Source of the DNA: Owenia fusiformis
Taxonomy: Eukaryota > Annelida > Polychaeta > Sabellida > Oweniidae
NCBI GenBank assembly: GCA_903813345.2
Contig: CAIIXF020000007.1
Location: 11,961,031 to 12,025,030, forward strand
DNA length: 64,000 bases
Direction: 5' to 3'
Below, one piece after another: positions 44,327 to 55,064 of the stretch (position 1 is its first letter; every line of letters starts with the position of its first letter). The notes beneath the pieces were generated by a model. That model did not search any database, was not told the DNA's origin, and saw only the letters and a list, made by a program, of their open reading frames with translations. The translations under genes were made by a program, and so were the position numbers.

Positions 44327-44431
44327 CATTTTGGAGGTAAACATCCAAAGCAAAACCATTAACAACAATAGCGAGAAACAATACAAACCAATAGGGGGAT
44401 ATAAGAAACTGCAAGGGATCACCTATCCTGG
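44327..44431 (+). repeat. ~105 bp direct duplication, copy 2
   Basis: It is the second copy of 43726-43830. It ends exactly where the inverted-repeat element at 44430 begins, so that element probably inserted at this point or mobilised with it. Between the copies a smaller near-duplication occurs (GCACAAAGTTATAACTATAC at about 44091 and 44216). Confidence 0.9.
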
Positions 44432-45323
44432 CGTATCGGACCCAAAACGCCCCGCAAAACCATTAATTTGAATTTTAAACCTACCCTTTCTTTTGAAAAT
44501 CAATGATTGTGAGTCTCACAGTACACCATTTTTCTTCAAACTTGTTCCATTAAAACCTTCACCGAAATACCTTTCACTCGAGACATTGCTTTTGTGTACA
44601 GAGTCGCTCGTTTAGCGGCGTTTTGGTCCCCAGCTGTGAGAAGATGCAAATCTTCAGAGATTTCAACCAAAAGCCGCGATATATCTCGAGTTCTTTTATT
44701 ATTCTCCCCTATTTTGCACAAGGACTTCCATTACAACCATCCATCTCTGCATCAACATATTTATTACATTAAACGCAGCAATTTCCAAAAGTCCGACACA
44801 TCTGTTCGAAATTGATCAAAAAGCCCCATTCTCTTCCAAAACGCCCCGTTGGATCTATACACCTTGAAACTACACGTTTGTAGTCATAGACTCTGCGGGG
44901 CGTTTTGGAAGACAACGGGGCATTTTGGTCAATTTCGAACAGTTGCGTAGGACTTTTCAGAATTGCTGCGTCTCATGTAATAAACATGTTGATGCAGCCA
45001 TGGAGGGTTGTAATGGGAGTCCTTGCGCAGAATATGGGGGAGAGTGATACAAGAACTGGCGAGATACATGTATCAAGGATTGTGGTTGAAATCTCTGAGG
45101 ATTTGCAACTTCTCACATCTGGGGACCAAAACGTCGCTAAATCGAGGGACTTTGTAAACAAAAGCAATGTCCCAACTGAAAGGTATTTCTGTGAAGGTTT
45201 TAATAGAATAAGTTTGAAGAAAAACGGTGTAGTGTGAGACTCACAATCATTGATTTTCCAAAGACAGGGTAGATTTGAAATTCAAATTAACGGTTTTGCG
45301 GGGGGTTTTGGTTTCGATACGCC
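44430..45323. mobile_element. 0.9 kb foldback element with ~400 bp arms
   Basis: The ends GGCGTATCGGACCC and GGTTTCGATACGCC are inverted, as are AAAACGCCCCGCAAAACC and GGTTTTGCGGGGGGTTTT. Inside, mirrored blocks include TCAATGATTGTGAGTCTCAC with its complement near 45235, and GATGCAAATCTTCAGAGATTTC with its complement near 45090. Open frames in both arms (44536-44721 minus, 44905-45237 plus) are mirror images (GDQNVAK), so a short conserved frame may once have been coding, but no family is recognised. It lies in intron 1 of the allatotropin gene. Confidence 0.8.
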
Positions 45324-45488
45324 CCGGTTAGTAAGTACTGTGTGAATATGTTCTATTTCAAAGATAACTGTACTTGTAATGTTCAGCAGTCATTCAGAAT
45401 TGATAGCAGGCTTAAAGAAAATATACGTAATAATAAAACCTAGTTGAGCCCTGATGACCCGAATGGAAATGTATTTGTTTTTGGATTA

Positions 45489-45885
45489 CAAAGGACGATT
45501 CTCGGTTTGGAGAACGAAGTTCATCAATCTAAATGAGCATTATCCCTGCTTCGGACAAATTTGATTTTTTTTACATAATATAGATTTGAATGTCCTCTTT
45601 TGAATAGTCATAATTTAATTTGGGTAATATTTCTAGATTTTTCTCAAAAAAATATTAGCGCAGTACACTGATGAACTTCTTTCCCAAAATCGAGACTTGT
45701 ATTTTATTAAAATCGGTCTAATTGAGCGTTATCCCTGCTCCAGACCAATTTGATATTTTTACATCTTGTAGATTTAAATGTCCTCTTTTAAATATTCATA
45801 GTTTAATTTGGGTAATATTTCTATATTTTTCATGAAAAAAATATTAGCCCAGGAGACTGTTCTCCAAACCGAGAATCGTCCTTTG
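45489..45885. mobile_element. Foldback MITE family F2, copy 2
   Basis: CAAAGGACGATTCTCGGTTT GGAGAAC at the left and GTTCTCCAAACCGAGAATCG TCCTTTG at the right are perfect 27 bp inverted ends of a 397 bp element. An internal, less perfect copy (CCCAAAATCGAGACTTGTATT) near 45690 divides it into two half units. Its relative is 41676-42015. Confidence 0.85.
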
Positions 45886-46142
45886 GCTATTGATTTCAGT
45901 CTGAGAATGGATTCAAACTGACATTTATGCTATTTATGTGCACAGATATGAGAAACACCATGGCTATCATGGTATTTGTCTGATATTGAATTTTGATCTC
46001 TTGTAGCAGGACTTCCCATAGGTGGTGTGTTTTTTCTATTATTGGACAGACCTTTCCAACTTGAACCTATTTTGGGATTCTCTTGTGAATAAAATGTCAA
46101 TGTTGTGACTTTGAATTATATAATTTAATTTTGCGATATAAG

Positions 46143-46620
46143 GTGAATGAACTTATCAAAGAGCAGAGACTTTGCATTAAAATCTGTGTAAAACAAGGAA
46201 AAGACTTTGAGGACACTGTAAGAACATGTAGAGCAACATATGAAGACACCTGTTGTTCCTATCCCATGATAAGAAGCTGGTTCAACAAGTTCAAGAAAGG
46301 CATCTCAACCAGCGAGGATTGGCCAAGAAGCGGGTGAAAAAGGACAGAGATAATAAAAGAAAACATTGACTTAGTGAAGGCAATAATTGAACAGGAAAAT
46401 GCCTAATTATGGATTGGATACGGAGGTTTAGAAAGTGTATTCTATTTGGGGGAGAATACTTTGAAGGAGATATAGAGCCATGGCTTAGGCCCTCTGGCTT
46501 AATGTTGTGGGAAAGATAAGATAGGTCCATGGACTGCACATTGTGGTTGGATACATTGATGGTGACGTAAAAGTATCCACATTCAAACTGCTCCGCGGTA
46601 TCAATCAAACGGATGTAAAA
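46143..46620 (+). pseudogene. mariner-type transposase fragment (N-terminal helix-turn-helix)
   Basis: The frame ELIKEQRLCIKICVKQGKDF followed by RATYEDTCCSYPMIRSWFNK and FKKGISTSEDWPRSG is the classic N-terminal DNA-binding region of mariner transposases (EQR...K.G....E......YG......V..WF.RFK.G..S..D..RSGRP). An in-frame TGA at 46335-46337 is followed by a further readable piece (KRTEIIKENIDLVKAIIEQE) ending at a TAA. Beyond about 46410 only scraps resembling the catalytic half remain. The DDE catalytic domain is not intact, so this is a dead remnant in intron 1 of the allatotropin gene. Confidence 0.7.
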
Positions 46621-46624
46621 CTGT

Positions 46625-49600
46625 GGCTATAATATATTACATGCTATAACTTTCACAGCTTAATAATAAATATTCAAACTATACATCCTGGAAGTTTTGT
46701 CTTGTTCTGATCATTCCTCGTATTTTTAGAGCAAAAAGAAAGGAACTTTTCAAATTTGCCCTCGTATTTATGTAAATTTAATATCCACCCCATTAGTTGA
46801 TGTACTTTAGTGAGATTGATTTCTAACACATATATACTTTCCTCTGTTGCTGCCATTAATGTTTTCCAAAACATAATTTTCATAGCTTATTTAAATGTTC
46901 TGTACATACTTTCATTACAAAGACAGCAACAATGTGAGAAACAAATGCCATTGAAGAACCACTATGTAAAATACACAGATTAATACAATATCAGGAACAA
47001 ATGAAAATTGACTGACATGTAAATGTTTCATCCTTTTATTATCATATTTTAATATCTTCATTAATTACAATGATCCTTTAATAATCCTTTCCTTGGTGGA
47101 ATCATGGATACAGCTGAGTTAATTAAAGAACTACACTGACACAATTAAAGGACAGGATAATAAATTGGTGGGGACCAGTTTGGTCATAGCAGATAAAGGT
47201 TAACCAGATTGTCTGTGAAGCAATCAACACCAGACACATTTCATGTCCTCCAAAATCAAAGCTTATTAAGAAATACATCTGTCACACCTGTTTCAATAGA
47301 ACAAGATATTGAAGTCTCCAAATTACCATCCAATTATTTTTGGCAGGTATCATAAAATGTTGAACACTAAAAAGACATGCTCTAAGATCTACAACAATGA
47401 TACATCTGATTCAGTGTTCACTAGACACAGGATAATTCAATAGATTTTGCCAAGCTTTAGTGTTCACTGAAGGAATGTACTTCAGTGGAGTCGATGGGAG
47501 AAAAAGGCTGAGGAAAATGCACACTGTTAAAGAGGGGTTCACTAATACAATTTTTAAAGTATATACTCTGCAAAATCTTTCTGTAATTAGACTATTAGAA
47601 TTGTTAGAATGTTGAAATGACCATTGCGAATATTGCCTTCCTTAGAGGAGATACAATGTAATGGACAATGAAGCATGATTTATATCCTTTTAAAGTGACT
47701 GAGCTAAGTAATTATTTCTAAATAATAATTTCTACACATTGCTTTATAGACTCTTTTATCATCTCCAGTCTTCTATATTTCCTGGATTATCATAATGTTT
47801 TTGAAGAATCTTAATTAATGAGAGAAGTCAACCTTAGACTTGGACTTTCTTGAACTAGCTTAAAATGTTTTATAATACTAAAAATAGCTTGGTCAAATAA
47901 CCTAGTATATAAATCCAGATGATGACAAATAACACCAAATAAATACAAAACTAATCAATGTTCTCTTGGAGGGAGGGCATTATCAGGTAAACTGTAAACA
48001 CTGATATAATTAAAACAATGTAATAGAATGATGACTAATCAGGTAAAGTAAGTTGATTAGCTCATTTAAAGTATTTCCCTTATCCTCAGAACTAGCAATA
48101 GGTACAGCTTATAACTTAGAGATACAGCCCTTTCTCATAATAATTGCCTCAGTATATTGTCTAAATATATTGAAAATGTAGATTATTACTGTCTTGCAAA
48201 CCACTAAGAGTACTTGGAATTGCCAGTCCCAACATATGCCTTATGGGGTCATGATCCTTAACCACTAGTGATGATATTTCAATAGAAGAGGCTTTATGAC
48301 ACATAATACTAATATTTGTGAAATATTGATATCTATAAGTACTTTCTACTACTATCACTTATGTTCCCAATCAATGATCAATTATCCTGTGCAATGAATT
48401 CAGACTTTATAGTTTACATTTCAATTCAAATAATAATTAATAAAATAAAATATTTAATCTGTTTATCAATTATGGGATAATAATCTAAATTCAACAAGAA
48501 ATTATTATTCATACTTTATGTTTGAGGGGAAAGTACTAAAATCACTTCAAAACTGTTAACCTTTACAATCACTTGGTCACTTATTAAAAAAAATGTGGCA
48601 TTCCTGAGTCATTGATTTGGGGATAAAATTAAACATGTGGGAGATTGGTTCAGCCTAATTGATATTCAGTATACATATTAGACAACAGTTGAATATTCCA
48701 AACATGAAACCTTTGTTTCCAAGGGAAGCTGGGAAATAGTCGATGTTGTTAAAAAATCTTGTCTCTACCTGTTGAAGTTTAAACAAACAAAACATATCGA
48801 CTTTCTAGAAGGGAGCATCCATAATAAAGCAACTTGACTTATCAAGCATTCTGGTATTCATCATATTTGAGACACATTCAATTTTGTTTCTTAATTTATT
48901 ACTACTTTTGTTTGCCATTTTCAAATATTCTTCATTTTGGTAAATCAATGGATATCATGACATTGCAGTCAGAAGTAGAATTATATATTCTTAATTTCAG
49001 GAAATCTTTTGGTAACACTGATATCTATAAGTTACACAAAAATGGGCCCAGAAATATCCTTGTCAAGTGTAATTGATTCTGGTCTATACAAAAATGATAT
49101 TTCCAAATAAAATGGTATGCGATACACTTTATGGACTTAATGCATTAGTAATACAGAGGACAAATGGCAACATGTAGTAAGTAAACAATATGAATATCCA
49201 GAAAATAAAACAAACATTTAATTTGTATTCTTTTTTACTTTTAACATACTCTATTGACCAAATGATGGTTTTATATTAGTTGCCATGGCTTTTTAAATGG
49301 TTTTTCATTGTACTTTTCCCAGCATGGGAAACTCAGTGGGGGAGAATTATTGTCACAAATACCATATATTGATTAGAAATTATTAAAATAAATATGACAC
49401 TCACACCGTTAAAGAATCAATGTGAAGAGACAGTATACACTCTTTGCATATTATAGTTTATATTGCCATAGGCCAATACTGACATGTTAGTATACCTGGT
49501 TCAGTTGTTGTCTGTGGTTCTAGTTATTTACTTTATATCAATGTCCAAAGTGAACAACAATTTATACATTTACATTATTCAAAAGTTATCAGACACCTAC

Positions 49601-50200
49601 TTGTTATTTGGGAATTCTATGCTATATTCATCATCAATTATGAATATTTCTAAATGGAATTATAAGATTACGAGTAAATGAAACTATACTCATATATGAC
49701 TTACTCTTCATTGATTGTATATTTTTTCAAAATGTTTCACATACTGTAATGAATAATGATCCATTGTGTGCTGGCATTTTGAAATTATTTTTATATATTT
49801 AGAAATTGAAATATAAATGTATAAAACTGGGAAAAACATATTCAATACAATATTCTTCTACCGACATATTCATTTTTTACATATTTCTTCATTGAAGAAT
49901 GGATGTATTTTAAAAGAAAATTCCCCTTGCCTCACATTTCACCGGAATCACTAGGAATCCACAAAATTAAGCATGTATATGAAAAATATGCATGCACTAA
50001 TTCACGCATAACACTAAAACATAAAGTGCATTTTTCACAAAAGTCATTTCTTTTGAAAAATACTTGTTTTAATATTAAACTTAGTCTATTAATTTACTAA
50101 TTTAGTATACTATTAAATTAAGTGATATTTAATTTCATATGATTACCTTCATTAAAATCAAAAAAAATTTAACCAAAGTTGGAAAGTTAAAATTATTTCA
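46625..50200. other. Intron 1 of the allatotropin gene, nothing further recognised
   Basis: AT-rich sequence without coding character or clear repeats; short open frames here look random. Confidence 0.5.
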
Positions 50201-50206
50201 ACTTAC

Positions 50207-50298
50207 ACGTTTATCCTTCTCAACACTTTGTGTGTTAGTATCCAAATCTCTCCTCTTGTTGCGTACTGTACTTAGTAGCAACTGTGCTTGAAAGGAAT
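50207..50298 (-). other. Probable 5' non-coding exon 1 of the allatotropin gene
   Basis: The exon runs from a TCATTCC initiator-like sequence to a donor GTAAGT (50206-50201) and contains no ATG. It is joined to the gene by inference: same strand, a consensus donor, and a coding exon 7.5 kb downstream that starts with an acceptor nine bases before its ATG, which requires an upstream exon. Confidence 0.5.
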
Positions 50299-50326
50299 GA
50301 CTAACTCCTTTTGGTTGCTTATAAAG
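50294..50326 (-). promoter_or_regulatory. Candidate core promoter (TATA plus initiator) of the allatotropin gene
   Basis: On the minus strand ACTTTATAAGC (50316-50326) is followed about 25 bases later by the initiator-like TCATTCC (50300-50294). The spacing fits a TATA-type core promoter. There is no transcript evidence. Confidence 0.45.
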
Positions 50327-50329
50327 TTT

Positions 50330-53300
50330 GACTGCTAGAAATTACTTGTATGATGTAGATAGAGTTAGAGAATATGCCTGTATGTCACATTATTGAGTGG
50401 TACAACAGTGTTCTATTAGATTTATATGATTGGCTTAGTCAGTAGCCATTGCAATGATGTCATGAATGTGTAGGAGTCTGGTGCAATAATTTCCATGTAG
50501 CATTGGACATTTGACAGACAGATTGACAAGCTTGGCTGATATTTAACAATTTTATTGTTCTAATTAAAGAATTTTATTGTTTTATTTTATTGTACGTTGA
50601 ATGCCTCGGTGAGTCAAGACAATTTTGAGAAAATGTTTTCACTTATCCTTTTGTATTATTAATGAGCCAAATTCTAACTCAAATCTTCAATTTTTTTTAT
50701 CCATTGATGTCATGAATCCTTATATCTTTTGAAACTATTACTACTCAGCATACTCTATAATTATCTTCTACAAAGAGCTTAGTAGTAGTTAGCAAGTTCA
50801 TCTTAAATCGTCATTTCCTTCGAATTGGCCACAGTTGCTTAAGAGATCCAAACCAAATGAAAAATAAACTCAAAATGTCCTTTCTTTTGAGGAAAGATTG
50901 TTTGAACTTATAACAAGACAATATCTTACAAAGTCTCATCAAATCATCAATGGCACTTATAAAAACATGTATCTACATAATGTTTACAGGGTTTTCTACT
51001 AAAAATAACTTGCTTCATCAATATGGAAATAACATTTCAGTAATTAAGTTATGGATGTTACCAAAATAAATTGACTAAATGTGTGAAAAAATCAAACCCA
51101 CATCAATATTTTGGAGAGTGATTACTGGAGGTCCATAAAATATTATTCTCTATATTTATAGAGCACACATATTTTTGCAAGATGTAACACACTGAATTTC
51201 TAATGTCTGTAGAAATGGCATTCAACAAATTGGAATAATACTATACAATATAACAAATGAGATTTTTACCAATTTAGTAAACAAATCACATTGCCCATTG
51301 TTTGGTTGGTCACACAATAAAATATTATGAACATATTATATCTAGTTTTGGCATGGATGTGTTTTAAAATCATAGACTTGAAATTACACATTTATATAGG
51401 TATATAGGTAAGTACCTATTTGCTAAGTATGAAAGAGAGCATATTATGTGGTCAATTCATTTACTAAACATGTCATCTCTTGTATCCATAACTATCATGG
51501 GCTTTGAAGTGGTCTGCTTTCCATAACTTCCAGTGATAAAATTGCACCTTAATATGACATACATGTAAGGCAACACTGTCTGCATTTCTTGACATATCCT
51601 GCGAAACTGTAAACATAACAATGAGATAAGTTTGGAAGGTTCCAGTTTGTTGTGCCCATTTTATATTGTATCTTAAACAGATATATCACCTTATATGCTT
51701 CAAACATTGCCAATTGATTCAAACACATTTTAATTAAAAAACTAAAAATTTTCATTTTGACTCAACTTATTTTCAATTTTCATAAAAATGAAAATAGGTG
51801 TAATTTCTTACGTTAAGAGTACTGGATTTGCACTTGATTACAATGGTATTCTGTGATTGAGCTGAAGGCCTATTAAAAGGGTTATTGTCTAACTATCAGA
51901 TGCTTCATCTTTTGGGGTCCAATAATCTGAGACTATGTCAATATAATCAAATGAAGAATATCATTAATCAGGGTTAAACTCCATGAAGGTTTGAGAGGCA
52001 TACAACATGCATATCATGATCAAATGTAATTTACTAGCCATATAACATTTCAGCCCAATGCCTGTTAAATACATATGAAATATACCAATCACAACTTTAT
52101 TTGATAGTTGACTGCATCTTGGATTACCTAGGTATGCAATTGTCTGATGTTCAGCCTACAATATGATAATTCTTATGTATTAGGTAAGTAGAAAAACAGT
52201 CTACTGATACTAGTGTGATTGATAATCAAACTGGTGAGTATGAGTTGACTGGTGACTCATTATAATCAAAGTTGAATAAGTTACCATATATGTATGTATA
52301 ATGCTAAGTTTTAGGACAATGGAATGTTATATCATTGGTAAGAGCAAAAAGTCATTATCATAGAGGTTTATGACCCAGTTTTTACTGTCTTATTCAATTA
52401 TCCGTAGGATTTAAAAGTCATAATAGATGTGGGATTTACATACAGTAGCTCATTGTTAGAGTTATTACAATCAAGAAAGTGGCAATTCCAGCAAATCCCC
52501 AAAAAATGATATGAAAATGAATGAAAGCCACCTATGAATAAAGCACATCAAATAATGGAGCATTTCAAATGATTGATATTGGAACAAAAATGAAGTGTAT
52601 TTGAACAACAGGGGGGTCATTAGCCTAAAGAATTAGTGTTCCACAATGAAGTAAAACTATTCTAAACAATGACCCTTTTGAACCCCATCTATGCCAATCT
52701 AATTAACAAATACAAATGTTTTGTCAATGGGATCTGGTCAGAGTGTATTACATATTATTATGCTAAATATAGTGTTACATCACAGTTATGAGGGGGAAGG
52801 TGAGTCACAGATTAACTGTTCAAATACATTTAGTAATCCTACATTGTACTTTTGAGAAGCTCCCTAATCTAGATTGACTTTCTGTATAATGTTATTAAAA
52901 TGGTACAACTAAAAATATATGTAATTGTATTTCCAAATTTAGTTGGTAGATGTATCATAGTGTTGGTTTTTGTTCATCAGCACCATATTTGTGATTTTTA
53001 AGACTAAACAGTGTGATACTCTCCCGAGAATCCTATCTCTTAAAAAATGTCACATACAATGCCTGAAATGAGTTGAACGTTTCAAAATTTACACAGACGA
53101 AATAGATTCACATGTTTTCTGATAACTTCATGGTAATTGAGTTGTCACACAATCAGATACATCTGAGAATCATAAAGTAGGTGATGACATTATACATATC
53201 CTGTGAATCAACACATAAAATATGTACCAGCAATACAAATAACTTCATTGTGTTTGCATGATGAATGCACTAACATCCAGATATATCACTTACTGCTATA

Positions 53301-53820
53301 TTGCAAATATTCCTCAGATAACTAATTAATGGGAAGGCCTTGTGTATGGAATGCCATATTTACTGTTTAAAGGCCCAATATAAATTTAAACCACTATGGC
53401 TTAATCTTAAAACTAAATCATAGAGGTCACATGTATCTTTTATTCAAACATGACCGTGCTCTATTCGAATTTCTCAACCAATCAGAATGCAGCATAGCCA
53501 ATATAGAACGTTCTCTAATTCTCCATAGATGCACGACCATGCTCTATTCAATCTGCAAATTGCATTGTTTTGAGTGACGTCACATAGGTGCACAATTTTT
53601 TGATATGCTAAAACATCTAGTCGCACATTAGAGTATTGAAATAGTGGCCTTTGTTCAAATTCCACAAGTGGTAAGTGTAGTTAAAATTTTCAAGTTTCAT
53701 TTATAAAATGGGGGTAAATTTGAATATTTAAGAAATAAAAAGCTGACAATGTTTTTCAAAAATCTCAAAATAGCTTTTAAGGTCACGAAAAATAGTAAAT
53801 GAGTAACAAAAAAAATTATC
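50330..53820. other. Unannotated AT-rich sequence upstream of the allatotropin gene
   Basis: No exon, RNA gene or well-defined repeat was found. Confidence 0.5.
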
Positions 53821-53824
53821 AAAC

Positions 53825-54010
53825 CTTCCACTGTAATAATGGAATATGAATGGTGGGAAGGGGGTTCTTTACACATTGGATTATGATTTGGCATTTTTAG
53901 CTTTTTTCTGATGACTTGTGTACACTTAGATGTTTAATATTTTCATGCTGGGCTCTGTAACAAGTTTGTCCTTTCCATTTGGCTCTTGTGTATACATTTT
54001 ATATCAATTG
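53825..54010 (+). repeat. Dispersed repeat R1 copy (3' part)
   Basis: GAATGGTGGGAAGGGGGTTC, GATGACTTGTGTACACTTAG, GGGCTCTGTAACAAGTTTGT and TTGGCTCTTGTGTATACATT match the second half of R1. Confidence 0.65.
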
Positions 54011-54596
54011 ATTAACTAAAATATCAGGTATTGAAGGCAGCTTAACAAGTCAACATGCTCTGTATTCCTATCTATTTACCTCTACTTGCCCCTGGTGCTG
54101 TCACATTTTAAACTGGTACTCTTAGTTTCAGAGGAAATGTATTGTGCTTCTCTCATATTGCACTTATATATATTATTAGTTCATCATAAATAAAAGCAGT
54201 TTACTGTTATGAATTGTTGATATTAACTCTGTACCCAAAAAAAAATTTTATTACATAATATGATACACATTACACATAATAAGACACAAGAATGTAATTT
54301 ATTTCACAAATTGATAGTAATTATAGATATCCAGCTAATGGGTGTTATAGGTACTCCTGGATTTCTACAAAACATCTACATACTAATACAGATCGATGAC
54401 AATATTTTTACATACAATGAAAATAAATAGTTCACATGGTATAGCATCAGGTAGAATGCCATTTACTTTATTCTATTTTAGTTCTAACTTTTTTATTCTT
54501 GTCTATAGTTTATGCAACCACCTACATATTATCAGGTTGCAAGTATATAGGTAAGATGACATTTGTAAAATCAGGTGAGTGCAATCATAAAATATC

Positions 54597-55062
54597 ATTT
54601 AAAGGTTGAGTAAACAGTGCAGAGACGTATTTGCAACGATCATGGACCTGGTGTCAAAATATATCGAAGTTTGGATATTTCATCAAGGCTAACATCTATT
54701 TTCACGAGCTACAAAGAAAACCCCCAAATACCTAATTTCTGCCGATATTCACAATCACTAATCATCCTAAATCCCCGGGAATCTTCTCCGGAAACCATTA
54801 AACATAGACAGAAAAAATGCTCACGCACCTTTTAATGATTTCCCGGTGATATTGTCAGTGGATTCCAGCCCTGTTTTCACCTAACGTTCTATCCAACATT
54901 TTGTTTGATATACCATGCGTGTGTCAAGAAGACCTTGACTATGGGTAGATGTTTTAGTCTTCGATTTTTTTATTTTTCTTCGTCAGTGAGCCAGGCTAAC
55001 TGCAAGAGTCGTCGGTAGTAGACTGTCGACAGCGGTCATATCGTGTACCATGCATATGGTTA
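54597..55062 (+). repeat. ~465 bp dispersed repeat R2, copy 2
   Basis: It is the reverse-complement partner of 38100-38556, beginning CATTTAAAGGTTGAGTAAAC and ending near ACCATGCATATGG. Here R2 stands alone, so it is an independent repeat and not part of the array element. Confidence 0.85.
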
Positions 55063-55064
55063 TA

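Noticed and set aside
46291-46608. 105-codon minus-strand frame
   Set aside because: It is antisense to the mariner transposase remnant and has no recognisable features.
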